DNA from: Streptomyces fumigatiscleroticus
Lineage (GTDB): Bacteria; Actinomycetota; Actinomycetes; Streptomycetales; Streptomycetaceae
Direction of reading: 5' to 3'
NCBI RefSeq assembly: GCF_014647975.1
Contig: NZ_BMQF01000031.1
Coordinates: 1 to 64,000, forward strand
DNA: 64,000 bases
Both the position numbers and the translations under genes were made by a program. The number at the start of each line of letters is the position of its first letter. Position 1 is the stretch's first letter. Below the pieces are notes generated by a model that saw only the letters and a program-made list of their open reading frames with translations, was not told where the DNA came from and searched no databases. This document shows positions 40,597 through 49,304 of this stretch, piece after piece.

Positions 40597-42402
40597 TCAC
40601 GCGCCGGTGCGGCGTGCGGTCCAGGAACCGGCGGCGCCGGAGCAGTCGGTCTCGAAGGTGCCGCTCATGGTGGCGCCGTCCACGCTCCCGGTGAACGTGA
40701 TCCGGTCCGCGCTGTTCACGGTGCCGAAGGTGATCCGGTCGCCTTCGAGCGTGCCGCTGAGGGGGCCGTCGAGGGAGCAGGGTGTTCCGCCCACCGTGAG
40801 CGTGCCGGTGATGCGGTCGCCGCCCAGGGTCAGTGTCGCCGTGAATCCGCCGCTGGCGTAACCGGACGCGCTCCACCCTCCCGCCCATTCGCCGTCGAGG
40901 GCCGACGCCGGGGCCGCGGACGGGGAGGTGCCGGACGGTGCGGCCGTGGGCGGGGCGGTAGGGGCCACGGTCAGGCCGAAGGCCCAGTACCGGGCCGAGA
41001 CGGGGAGCCCGTCGGGGGGTGCTTCGGTGCCGAGACGGATGAGTCTTCCCCGGTCGTCGATGCGTGCCGAGAAGCGCACGGCCGCGCTGCCGGCCGACGG
41101 TGAGGAGGGGGGTGCCGTGGCGGCGCGGGCCACGACCGGTTCGACGGTGCCACGGCCCGTCTCCGCCGCCGCGGCGGACGGGACCAGCGTCCCCGTGAAG
41201 GTGCAGCCGTCGCGCCGGGCCGCCGTCACCGACCGCAACTGCCGGGCCGGTGCCGCCGGATCGACGGCGTCGACGAACGCGCCGTCGGCCCGTACCCACC
41301 GGCTGTCTGCGCCGGGGGGCGTGGCCGTGCCGGCGGGCAGCACGACCTTGCCCCGGTCGATCGTGCCGGTGGTGACCCGGCCGCCCGTGACGCCCTGCCG
41401 GAACCAGGCCATACGCGACTGCGGGTCCGCCGCTCCGGTGACCCGCTGCCGGCCACGGGTGACGGCGAAGCGGAAGCTGGTCAGTTCGACCCGCCGGGCG
41501 GCCTCCGCCAGTACGGCACGGGCCGGACGGCCCTCGGCGGCCGCGTCGCACGAACCGCGGTCGGCGGCCAGCGGAACCACGATGCTCACGGTGGTGACCA
41601 CCACCGCGACGACGGACGCCACGGTGACCAGCACGGGCACGCTGACGCCCCCGGCGCCCGCACCGCCGAGTGTCACCGCCTTGACGAGCGCGGAACCGGC
41701 CTTGGCCACCAGGCCCGTGCCTCCCTGGGCCGTCGCCGCGGCACCGCCGGCCGGTGCGGGGGCGGCGGTGGGCGGTGCGGCGGGCGCGGGCGCCGGGGCC
41801 GGGCCGGCCAGAGGTCCCTGCGGGAGGTGGCCGTCGCCGGCACTCCGCACCGCGTCGGCGGCGATACCGTCCGCGGCGGCGTTACCCGCGACGACCGACG
41901 CCGCGCCCGTCACGGCGACGGTGCCGGCGACGGCCCGGCGGCCGAGCTTCCGGCGTCGCGGCGCCAGGCCGAGCACGACCTGGTAGTAGAGGTTGCCGTT
42001 CTGCACGGTGTTGACCGTGCTCTCTCCGGTCGCCAGGGTGACCTGGGCGGTGCCGGTGCCCGGCGGCGGCAGGAGCGAGCGCACGGTGTCGGCGTACGCG
42101 CGGGCCTGCTCGGCCCCGTGCGGATCGGCGGCCAGGGCCTCCTCGATGTGCCGGCGCCACTCCGGCAGCCGTTGCTCCAGACAGTGGTCGCGGTCCTCGC
42201 CCTCCAGGCGCAGCGCCTCGGCCGCCCACGCCTGGACCCGCTCGCTCTCCGGGCCGTCGTCACCGGGCAGGAGGCCGGCCAGTCCGTCCCGGGCCCGCGG
42301 CCATGCCTCCGTGCCGATCGCCGCGGCCAGATGCTCGGCGGCATCCTCGGCCGGGTCCCCGGACCTTCCGTACGCTTCGTCGTCCTGCGTGCTCCCGGCC
42401 AT
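40597..42402 (-). CDS. Membrane-anchored multidomain protein with N-terminal helical domain and extracytoplasmic beta domain
   Basis: The 601-residue protein has a helical N-domain (about 20-112) shared with the adjacent 144-residue protein and a tail motif STVNTVQNGNLYYQV (about 128-142). An Ala/Pro-rich linker follows, then one clear transmembrane helix (about 252-279, VLVTVASVVAVVVTTVSIVV) and an extracytoplasmic part. The latter contains an LppX/LprG-like segment (VELTSFRFAVTRGRQRV) and a C-terminal beta-barrel-like domain (about 500-600) with FTATLTLGGDRITGTLTVGG and DRITFGTVNSADRITFTG. The N-domain should lie inside the cell and the beta domain outside, so it could relay or anchor something across the membrane. 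No known family name was recognised. Confidence 0.75.
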   Translation of the reverse strand: MAGSTQDDEAYGRSGDPAEDAAEHLAAAIGTEAWPRARDGLAGLLPGDDGPESERVQAWAAEALRLEGEDRDHCLEQRLPEWRRHIEEALAADPHGAEQARAYADTVRSLLPPPGTGTAQVTLATGESTVNTVQNGNLYYQVVLGLAPRRRKLGRRAVAGTVAVTGAASVVAGNAAADGIAADAVRSAGDGHLPQGPLAGPAPAPAPAAPPTAAPAPAGGAAATAQGGTGLVAKAGSALVKAVTLGGAGAGGVSVPVLVTVASVVAVVVTTVSIVVPLAADRGSCDAAAEGRPARAVLAEAARRVELTSFRFAVTRGRQRVTGAADPQSRMAWFRQGVTGGRVTTGTIDRGKVVLPAGTATPPGADSRWVRADGAFVDAVDPAAPARQLRSVTAARRDGCTFTGTLVPSAAAAETGRGTVEPVVARAATAPPSSPSAGSAAVRFSARIDDRGRLIRLGTEAPPDGLPVSARYWAFGLTVAPTAPPTAAPSGTSPSAAPASALDGEWAGGWSASGYASGGFTATLTLGGDRITGTLTVGGTPCSLDGPLSGTLEGDRITFGTVNSADRITFTGSVDGATMSGTFETDCSGAAGSWTARRTGA

Positions 42403-42768
42403 GACGCCGCCCCCCGATGCCGCGTGTCGCGTAGCGTGAAGCTAGCAGTGCCACCGGATGGCCAGGACGGCTCCGCCGGGCCCTGTGTCCGCCACTCGTG
42501 GCGCGGTAGCGCGCTGGGGGCGCGCGCACGGAAAGGCGCCCCGGCCGACGGCCGCAAGCCTGCTCACCCAGCACTCCACCGCGCTGGGCCGGCCGGCGGC
42601 CTCGGGGCCGCGGTCGCGGATCGACCGTGGACGTCCCGCGCGGCGGCGTCGCCGCCCGCGCCGTGCTCCCGGGTCACACCCGGCTCACACCCGGCTCACA
42701 CCCGGGTCACGCCCGGGTGTGACCCGGCCGACACCCTCAAGGGCTCCGCTCCGGGCCCGGCGCGGTCG
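42403..42768. other. 366-bp intergenic region with an 11-bp repeat and hairpin
   Basis: No gene was seen. The right half (42672-42727) holds four 11-bp units of GGTCACACCCG/GCTCACACCCG type followed by an inverted half unit GGTGTGACCCGG. CCGGGTCAC (42702-42710) pairs with GTGACCCGG (42719-42727), making a hairpin that probably terminates the minus-strand secreted-protein gene ending at 42769. Confidence 0.7.
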
Positions 42769-43236
42769 TCATTTCCACAGCGGCACCGTTGTCACCCGCG
42801 CGAATCCGTCCGGTCGACCGTCGGTGTAGGTGAGGCTCAGCTGGGTGAACTGCCGGGCGCCGGGCTGCTTCGGCCAGGGCTCGGGCCGCTCCAGCCGTAC
42901 GGTGACCGGGTAGGCGTGGAAGTGGCCCGCCGCGCAGTACGGAACGCAGTCGTTCACCATGTTGGTGCCGCGGGCCGTCGCCGAGTCGGCGTCCCAGGCG
43001 GACCAGTGCAGCGAGGTCAGCCGGCTGTTGCCGTCGCCGCAGGCCAGCGTGAAGTCCGCCGGGCGTGTCTGTGCGTGCCAGAGGCAGTCGACGAGTACCG
43101 GGCCGTCGGATGTGTGGTGTGCGGTCCGCGCGGCGGGAGGCGTGTCCGTCGGCGCGGCGGACGCCGTCCCCACGCCGGCCGTCAGCAGTACGGCCGCGCA
43201 GAGCGCGAGCTTGGTGGTTGCCGTGTGCGTGCGCAT
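42769..43236 (-). CDS. Secreted protein of unknown function with four Cys
   Basis: The 155-residue precursor has a clear Sec signal peptide (KLALCAAVLLTAGVGTASAA). The mature part contains VLVDCLWHAQTRPADFTLAC, GDGNSRLTSLHWSAWDAD and NDCVPYCAAGHFHAYPVTV, with four Cys that could form two disulfides, and ends in TVPLWK. Similar small exported proteins are common in Streptomyces. No catalytic motif was recognised. Confidence 0.78.
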   Translation of the reverse strand: MRTHTATTKLALCAAVLLTAGVGTASAAPTDTPPAARTAHHTSDGPVLVDCLWHAQTRPADFTLACGDGNSRLTSLHWSAWDADSATARGTNMVNDCVPYCAAGHFHAYPVTVRLERPEPWPKQPGARQFTQLSLTYTDGRPDGFARVTTVPLWK

Positions 43237-43342
43237 GTTCTTCTCCCCGTGTCCGCCTGTGTACCGACGCTACGGCCAAGGCGCGCCGGGTACCACTCGG
43301 ACGGAGCGACATCGGCCACGCGGGGAACGGCGCACGCCCCGC

Positions 43343-43606
43343 TCACCCGGTGGCGCCCTGGAGGAACTCCTCCAGGGCCCGGCCCGGCCGGAAGGACGCC
43401 GTGCCGCCGTCGGGGCGGAAGCTGCCGAAGCTGCCCAGGACGACCGTCTCGCCGTTGCGCAGGGCCTCGGCGATGGTGCCGGGGTGTTCGACGGTGCCGA
43501 GGACGGCGTCCAGGACGCTGCGCACGTCCTCCGGCGCGAGTGCCCGGCCCGGGTCGTGGTCCGCGGCCCTGCCCGCGGTGGTTTCGCTCAGCCGCGACAT
43601 GTCCAT
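43343..43606 (-). CDS. Short HU/IHF-fold-like protein, possibly incomplete
   Basis: The 87-residue frame has a helical N-terminus, then IAEALRNGETVVLGSFGSFR, which matches the first beta-strands of HU (typically ITEALxxGExVxLxGFGTF). The DNA-binding beta-arm and RNPxTG region that should follow are replaced by PDGGTASFRPGRALEEFLQG. It could be a diverged HU-like domain or a truncated gene. An ACAGGTG site precedes ATG 43606. Confidence 0.5.
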   Translation of the reverse strand: MDMSRLSETTAGRAADHDPGRALAPEDVRSVLDAVLGTVEHPGTIAEALRNGETVVLGSFGSFRPDGGTASFRPGRALEEFLQGATG

Positions 43607-43718
43607 GGGCGCACCTGTCCCTCTCAGCCGACGAGTCGGTTCACGCAGCGGCACCATCGTGGCCCGTCGCCCGCCGGGGTGCATCCCGCGGCGGGCGACG
43701 GAGGGACGGCGCCGGGGC

Positions 43719-44507
43719 TCAGGGGATGCGGGCCACGGCCGCGTAGATGCCGTCGACCTCGGGCTCCGGCACCGGTCCCGAGGCGTACCACTGGGTGGTG
43801 GTGACCAGGCCGGGCGGGACCAGTTCCAGCCCGTCGAAGAAGCGGGCCACCTCGGCGCGGGTCCGGAAGGCGAGCCGGATGCCGCCCTTGGCGTACTGGG
43901 TGATGACCTGTTCCGCCAGCTCCGGGTAGAGGTCGATCGCGGCGTGCGTGAGCACCAGGTGGCTGCCCGGTGCCAGGGTGCCGACCAGTCTGCGGACGAT
44001 GCCGTGGGCGTCCTGCTCGTCCGTGATGAAGTGCATCAGGGCGATCAGCGACAGGGCGACGGGCCGGTCGAAGTCCAGGACGTGCCGCGCGTGCCGGACG
44101 ATCTCGTCCGGGGTGCGCACATCGGCCTGGATGTAGTCCGTGGCGCCCGCGGGGTCGCTGACGAGCAGCGCTTCGGCGTGCCGCAGCACGATGGGGTCGT
44201 TGTCGGCGTAGACGACCTTGGCGCTCGGCAGCACCCGCTGGACGACCTGGTGCAGGTTGGGCTCGGTGGGGATGCCGGTGCCTATGTCGAGGAACTGGTC
44301 GATGCCCTGCTCGGCGAGGTAGGCGGCGGCGCGGTGCATGAACGCGCGGTTCTGCCGCGCCCCGTCCCGGGCCTGAGGCGGCAGCATCTCGCCCACGGCC
44401 TCGTCGACGGGGTAGTTGTCCTTGCCGCCCAGCAGCCAGTCGTAGACACGCGCGGGGTGGGCCTTGCTCGTGTCGATCCGGGGAGGCTGGGGTGTGTCGG
44501 TCGTCAT
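43719..44507 (-). CDS. DUF574 (S-adenosyl methyltransferase family) protein
   Basis: The 262-residue protein has the family opening IDTSKAHPARVYDWLLGGKD NYPVDEAVGE, then QFLDIGTGIPTEPNLHQVV (SAM site) and VVYADNDPIVLRHAEALL. This group is strongly amplified in Streptomyces; substrates are unknown. The ATG at 44507 follows GGAGCC. It is divergent to a MarR regulator, with a 24-bp tandem duplication just upstream. Confidence 0.88.
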   Translation of the reverse strand: MTTDTPQPPRIDTSKAHPARVYDWLLGGKDNYPVDEAVGEMLPPQARDGARQNRAFMHRAAAYLAEQGIDQFLDIGTGIPTEPNLHQVVQRVLPSAKVVYADNDPIVLRHAEALLVSDPAGATDYIQADVRTPDEIVRHARHVLDFDRPVALSLIALMHFITDEQDAHGIVRRLVGTLAPGSHLVLTHAAIDLYPELAEQVITQYAKGGIRLAFRTRAEVARFFDGLELVPPGLVTTTQWYASGPVPEPEVDGIYAAVARIP

Positions 44508-44519
44508 GGCAGGCTCCGA

Positions 44520-44567
44520 ACGTCCGCGAAATGGGGGTGCGCCACGTCCGCGAAATGGGGATGCGCC
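44520..44567. repeat. 24-bp perfect-length tandem duplication
   Basis: ACGTCCGCGAAATGGGGGTG CGCC is repeated immediately with a single G-to-A change (44520-44543 and 44544-44567). It lies in the control region of the divergent DUF574 and MarR genes and may duplicate a promoter element. Confidence 0.9.
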
Positions 44568-44660
44568 GCACTTTCGATCATCGTACTCCGGGGACCGATG
44601 TGCTCGGTGTGGCAGGGGAGTTGAGCGGAGCGAGCGGAAACCTTGTTTCGCGCTACATCT

Positions 44661-44677
44661 AAATGCATCATGCACTT
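44661..44677. promoter_or_regulatory. Candidate MarR operator overlapping the regulator start
   Basis: AAATGCATCATGCACTT is a 17-bp pseudo-palindrome with one mismatch (AAATGCAT and ATGCACTT around a central C). It is AT-rich against its surroundings and covers the first ATG of the MarR gene, which suits autorepression. Confidence 0.65.
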
Positions 44678-45130
44678 ATGCAGAAGCCCGCGAAGGACCG
44701 GGAAGGGCCGGAGGACGATGACCTGATCGTCGCCGTGGAACGGATCCTGCGGTACGTGCGGCACAGCGCCACCGCCGGCGGCCTGAGCGCCGCCGCCTCC
44801 TCGGCGCTGGCCCGGATCGGCCGCGACGGACCGCAGCGGCTGACCGAACTGGCCCGCGCCGAGGGCGTCTCGCAGCCGAACATGACCCAGCTCGTCACCC
44901 GCCTGGAACGCGCCGGCCTGGTGCGGCGCACCGCCGACCGCAGCGACGGGCGCGGCGTCCTGGTCGAGGTGACCGACACCGGTCTCGAGGTCGTCCGGCA
45001 GCGCCGCGCCGAACGGGCCCGCGCCCTGGAACAGCTCGTCGACGACCTGACCGAGCCGGAGCGGCGCGCGGCCGCGATCGCCCTGCCGGCCCTGGCCCGT
45101 GTCATCGCGAACCGCCAACGGCGGCCGTAG
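44663..45130 (+). CDS. MarR-family transcriptional regulator
   Basis: The 155-residue protein (150 if started at ATG 44678) has the winged HTH RLTELARAEGVSQPNMTQLV and the wing VRRTADRSDGRGVLVEVTDT typical of MarR. Neither ATG has a ribosome site, and a TACATC-like -10 lies just upstream, so a leaderless message is possible. It is followed 51 bases later by an MFS transporter on the same strand, the usual regulator-efflux pair. Confidence 0.88.
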   Translation: MHHALMQKPAKDREGPEDDDLIVAVERILRYVRHSATAGGLSAAASSALARIGRDGPQRLTELARAEGVSQPNMTQLVTRLERAGLVRRTADRSDGRGVLVEVTDTGLEVVRQRRAERARALEQLVDDLTEPERRAAAIALPALARVIANRQRRP

Positions 45131-45181
45131 CACCGCCCGTTGCCGTACACCACGACGTCACCTCCCGGAAGAGAACCGCAC

Positions 45182-46906
45182 ATGAGTGCATCGCACGCAA
45201 AGGCCGCCAGCCCGTTCCGGCAGCCCAAGGCCGTCTGGGCCGTCGCGTTCGCCTGTGTCATCTCGTTCATGGGCATCGGTCTGGTCGACCCGATCCTGCC
45301 CGCCCTGGCCGAGAACCTGCACGCCACGCCCAGCCAGGTCTCCCTGCTGTTCAGCAGCTACCTGATCGTCACCGCCGTCGCCATGCTGATCGTCGGCTGG
45401 GTCTCCAGCCACATCGGTGCCAAGCGCACCCTGGTCGCGGGGCTGGCCGTCATCGTCGTCTTCGCCGCCCTCGCCGGGGCCACCGACTCCATCGACGGCA
45501 TCGTCGGCTTCCGCGCCGGCTGGGGACTGGGCAACGCCCTGTTCATCGCCACCTCCCTCGCCGTGATCGTGGCCTCCGCCAGCGGCGGCTTCGGCGGCGC
45601 GATCATCCTGTACGAGACCGCCCTCGGCCTCGGCATCGCCGTCGGCCCGCTGCTCGGCGGCGAACTGGGCGCCATCAGCTGGCGCGGCCCCTTCTTCGGC
45701 GTCGCCGTGCTGATGGCCGTCGCCCTGGTCGCCACCCTCGCCTTCGTGCCCGCCCTGCCGCGGCCCGAACGCCCCACCTCGCCCGCCGCCCCGCTCAGGG
45801 CACTGCGCCACCGCGGCCTGCTCACCATGGGCATCATGGCGTTGCTGTACAACTGGGGCTTCTTCACCATGCTCGGCTACGCCCCCTACCCGATGGAGCT
45901 CGACGCCCACCGGCTCGGGCTGGTCTTCACCGGCTGGGGCCTGCTCGTGGCCGCGTTCAGCGTGTTCTTCGCCCCGCGCCTCCAGGCCCGCTTCGGCACC
46001 GCCCCGGTCCTGTACGCCAACCTGCTCGGCCTCGGCATCGTGATGGCCGTCATCGCCGCCGGGGTCGACACCCCGGCCGTCGTCATCGTCGCGGTCATCG
46101 TGAGCGGCGTCTTCATCGGCATCAACAACACGCTCACCACCCAGGCCGTCATGATGGTCTCCCCGGTCGAGCGTCCCGTGGCCTCCTCCGCCTACGGCTT
46201 CGTCCGCTTCATCGGCGGCGGCCTGGCCCCCTATGCGGCGGGCAAGCTCGCCGACGCCACCGACCTGAGCGTCCCCTTCTACCTGGGCGCCGCCACCTTC
46301 CTGCTCGCCATCCCCGTCCTGGCGAGCGGCCACCGTCTGGTGCGCGAGGCGGAGGAGAAGGCCGGGGACGGCGAACCCGTCGCCGCACCCGCCTTCACCC
46401 CCGTCGGCACCCCGCCGCCGGCCGGGCGCCCGCCGGTCGTCGTGGCCGTCGGCGGTCACGAGCGGGCCACCGCGATCGTCGACACCGCGGCCCGGCTCGC
46501 CCGCGACACCGGCAGCCCGCTGGAGGTCGTACACGTCCGGCAGACCGCCGTCGTCGAGGGGCAGGCCGCCGGCACCGAGACCGACGAGCAGGCCCGTGCC
46601 GCCGTCACCGCGCACCTGGACCGGCTGGCCGGCCACGGCATCGCCGTCAGCGGCCAGATACTCACCGGCGTCGGCGACCACGCCGCCGCCGGACGTGCCC
46701 TGGCCCGGCACGCCGCCGACATCCACGCCCGGACCGTCGCCGTCGGCCGCTCACCGCGCGGCCCGCTGACCCAGTTCGCGGACGGCAGCTTCACCAGCGC
46801 CCTGACGCACGCCGCCACCTGCACCGTCGTCCTCGTCGACCCCGACGCCGAGCCGCGGCCCCTGACCGCCGACACCTTGGCGGACCTGCGCACCGCCACC
46901 TCCTGA
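45182..46906 (+). CDS. MFS transporter fused to a universal-stress-protein domain
   Basis: The 574-residue protein has 12 predicted helices in the first 400 residues. The drug:H+ antiporter pattern begins GIGLVDPILPALAENL, with the motif-A-like loop GWVSSHIGAKRTLVAGL and motif C GLGIAVGPLLGGELG. A UspA-like domain (about 430-574) follows, with PVVVAVGGHERATAIVDTAA, an internal VEVVHV-type strand and the ATP-binding-like stretch VAVGRSPRGPL. Such fusions suggest transport gated by nucleotide or stress signals. It is probably co-transcribed with and controlled by the MarR regulator. GGAAGAG precedes the ATG. Confidence 0.88.
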   Translation: MSASHAKAASPFRQPKAVWAVAFACVISFMGIGLVDPILPALAENLHATPSQVSLLFSSYLIVTAVAMLIVGWVSSHIGAKRTLVAGLAVIVVFAALAGATDSIDGIVGFRAGWGLGNALFIATSLAVIVASASGGFGGAIILYETALGLGIAVGPLLGGELGAISWRGPFFGVAVLMAVALVATLAFVPALPRPERPTSPAAPLRALRHRGLLTMGIMALLYNWGFFTMLGYAPYPMELDAHRLGLVFTGWGLLVAAFSVFFAPRLQARFGTAPVLYANLLGLGIVMAVIAAGVDTPAVVIVAVIVSGVFIGINNTLTTQAVMMVSPVERPVASSAYGFVRFIGGGLAPYAAGKLADATDLSVPFYLGAATFLLAIPVLASGHRLVREAEEKAGDGEPVAAPAFTPVGTPPPAGRPPVVVAVGGHERATAIVDTAARLARDTGSPLEVVHVRQTAVVEGQAAGTETDEQARAAVTAHLDRLAGHGIAVSGQILTGVGDHAAAGRALARHAADIHARTVAVGRSPRGPLTQFADGSFTSALTHAATCTVVLVDPDAEPRPLTADTLADLRTATS

Positions 46907-46914
46907 GACCACGG

Positions 46915-46956
46915 ACGGCCCCGTATCCCGCCGTGCTCCGCGGGATACGGGGCCGT
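46915..46956. terminator. Strong bidirectional terminator
   Basis: A perfect 17-bp stem ACGGCCCCGTATCCCGC with its complement around an 8-base loop lies between the convergent MFS-USP and GH43 genes. Confidence 0.9.
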
Positions 46957-46966
46957 ACGGGGCGCT

Positions 46967-49288
46967 TCAGCCGCGGTAGGTGCGCACGTAGTCGAACCGG
47001 GCGCTCGCCCCGGCGGTGTTCATGGACACCAGGCCGATGCGCAGCGCCTGCTCCCGCGGCAGGGTCCACACGCCGGTCCACGTCCAGTGCACGCCGTCCG
47101 TGCTGGTGGCGGCGCGGACCTCGTGCTCGTCGCCGGACTCGTCGTCGTGGTACGCCAGCCGCATCCACAGCGTCCCGGCCGCCGGGCCGCCCCACATCGG
47201 CCCGTACGCCACCGCCGTCGGCGGTGTGGTGGTGGGCCGCGCCCCCTCCTTCGCGAACTCGGTCACGTGGGTGACCTTGCCGGTGTGGCTCACCGGCAGG
47301 ACGGCATGGACCAGCTTGAAGTAGCGGTCATCGTTCCCGTAGAGCACCAGTCCCGCCTGCTGGTTGCCCGGTCCCGACGCCAGGTGCAGCCTCGTCTCCA
47401 CGGTGAAGTCGCCCGGCGGTGCCGCCCGGGTGAGCACCGACGCCGTGTTGGTGCCGAGGTTCAGCTCGGCGTTCTGCGTCGGCCAGGACAGCGCCCCGTC
47501 GCCCGTGGTGGCTCCGGCGGCCGGACCGCGGACCCAGGACCAGCCGGAGGAGAGCGCCGCTCCGTCGAACTCGTCGCTGTACGCCGGGAGCGGCCGGCCC
47601 GGCTCCGGGTCGGCGGCGCGCCGGGTGACCGGCGTGTACAGCCGCGCGGCGCCCACGTTGTCGGCCGCCGCCCCGGTGCCGCGCGCGGCGACACCCACCC
47701 GGCCGGCACGGGCGGCAGCGGCGGGCAGGGTGCGCCGCTGGACGGCCACCGCGTCGTGCAGCCGGTCGGCGCCGACCTCGACGGTCAGCTGCCGGCCGCG
47801 CAGTTCGGCGGTGACGTTGTGCCAGGTGTCCCAGCGGAAGCCGGGCGGCAGGGCCGTCACCCGCTCACCCGCGCCGGCGCCGTTCACCCGGACGTCCGTG
47901 ACCAGCGCGCCCCGGTCCCGGTCGAGCCGGGCGACCGTGTAGTCGCCCGGGCCGGTGTAGGCGAGGAGCAGTCCCGCGCCGCCGCTCGCCGAGGTCACCC
48001 GGAGATCGGCCTCGGCCCGCACCCGGGCGGGAGCCGTGGCCGCCGACACCAGAAAGGCCGGGTCACCGGCGCCGCTGTGGGTGACGTATCCGCCGGAGTC
48101 CCGGTCGGTGGCCGTGGCCCAGCCGCCGGTGCCAAAGCCCTGGGCCCGCCAGCCGGACAGGGAGCCGTCGTCGAAGGCGGAACCGGCCGTCCAGGTGGTG
48201 ACCGGGGCTGGCTGTACGCCCGTGGAGGGGCCCGCGCCGGCCCGCACCACGGGCCAGCCGTCGATCCAGTCCAGCCGGTCGATCAGCATGGGGCGTCTGC
48301 TGAGCGTGCGGCCGATGCCGGGCACGAGGTCCAGGTCGGGGTCGTCGGCGGGGATGGCGTGGTAGACGAGCCAGTCCTGGCCGGACAGGTCGGTCTGGAG
48401 GGCGTTGTGGCCGGGGCCGATCCACCGGTCGCCGGCGGCGCCGACGACCACGCCGCCCTTGCTGGTGGCCGCCATCAGATCGACGCCCCGGTCGTCCACG
48501 AACGGACCGGTCGGGCTGGTGGCGCGGCCCACCTTGACCTGGTAGCCGCTGTAGGCGCCGTCGCAGCAGCCCGCGTCGGAGTGGAAGAGGTAGTAGTGGC
48601 CGTCGCGGCGGACCACGAAGCCGCCCTCCATGCGGCGGCCCTGGGCGACCTCGGTGACCGTGCCCTCGATCCGGGTGCGGTCGCCGTTCAGCTTCGCCAC
48701 GCAGATGGTGTCGTAGCTGCCCCAGTACAGGTACGGCTGCCCGCCCACGTCGGTGAACTGGGCCTGGTCGATGTCGCCGGTGGCGCAGCCGCTGTCGTCG
48801 GGCAGTACCGCTCCCCGGTCGGTCCACGGGCCGGTGGGGGTGGGCGCGGTGGCCACGCCTACGGTGTCCTTGTCGGGGACGGAGTAGTAGAGGCTGTAGT
48901 GGCCGTCGGTGTAGCGGATGTCGGGGGCCCACAGGCGGGAGCCGTCGTGCCAGGCGGGCTGGGTGTCGGGCGTGAAGACCTGCCCGGCGTACTCCCAGTG
49001 GGTCATGTCGGCCGACCTCAGGATCGGCAGCACGCGTTCGCCCGTCTCGCCCTTGGTCTGGAAGACCGGGTTCTGGGTGCCGTAGGCGTACCAGTGGCCG
49101 TCCTTGCCGCGGATCATCGTCGGGTCGGGGAAGGTGTCGACGACGCCGGAGGTCACCGGGTTCTGATAGGTCGCCGCCGCCTGCCGGTGAGCGGCGGTGG
49201 CGTTCGCCGAGGCGGGCGGCAGGGCGGCGAGGAGGACGCCGGCGAGCGCGGCGAGGGCATGGGCCGCGCGGCTCTTTCTTCGGTGCAT
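46967..49288 (-). CDS. Secreted GH43 glycosidase with C-terminal concanavalin-like domains
   Basis: The 773-residue precursor has a signal peptide (to about ASANATA) and a five-bladed GH43 domain (about 40-350). Its catalytic positions look intact: the Asp in DTFPDPTMIRGKDGHWYAYG, the Asp in GDIDQAQFTDVGGQPYLYWG and the acid Glu in RRMEGGFVVRRDGHYYLF. Two lectin-like domains follow, about 360-560 and 575-770, the latter with YSDEFDGAALSSGWSWVRG typical of GH43_C2-like modules. Likely arabinan or arabinofuranoside hydrolysis, but GH43 is too varied to name a substrate. It is the last gene of the sulfatase locus. Confidence 0.9.
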   Translation of the reverse strand: MHRRKSRAAHALAALAGVLLAALPPASANATAAHRQAAATYQNPVTSGVVDTFPDPTMIRGKDGHWYAYGTQNPVFQTKGETGERVLPILRSADMTHWEYAGQVFTPDTQPAWHDGSRLWAPDIRYTDGHYSLYYSVPDKDTVGVATAPTPTGPWTDRGAVLPDDSGCATGDIDQAQFTDVGGQPYLYWGSYDTICVAKLNGDRTRIEGTVTEVAQGRRMEGGFVVRRDGHYYLFHSDAGCCDGAYSGYQVKVGRATSPTGPFVDDRGVDLMAATSKGGVVVGAAGDRWIGPGHNALQTDLSGQDWLVYHAIPADDPDLDLVPGIGRTLSRRPMLIDRLDWIDGWPVVRAGAGPSTGVQPAPVTTWTAGSAFDDGSLSGWRAQGFGTGGWATATDRDSGGYVTHSGAGDPAFLVSAATAPARVRAEADLRVTSASGGAGLLLAYTGPGDYTVARLDRDRGALVTDVRVNGAGAGERVTALPPGFRWDTWHNVTAELRGRQLTVEVGADRLHDAVAVQRRTLPAAAARAGRVGVAARGTGAAADNVGAARLYTPVTRRAADPEPGRPLPAYSDEFDGAALSSGWSWVRGPAAGATTGDGALSWPTQNAELNLGTNTASVLTRAAPPGDFTVETRLHLASGPGNQQAGLVLYGNDDRYFKLVHAVLPVSHTGKVTHVTEFAKEGARPTTTPPTAVAYGPMWGGPAAGTLWMRLAYHDDESGDEHEVRAATSTDGVHWTWTGVWTLPREQALRIGLVSMNTAGASARFDYVRTYRG

Positions 49289-49304
49289 GCCCGGGCGGGC
49301 CTTT

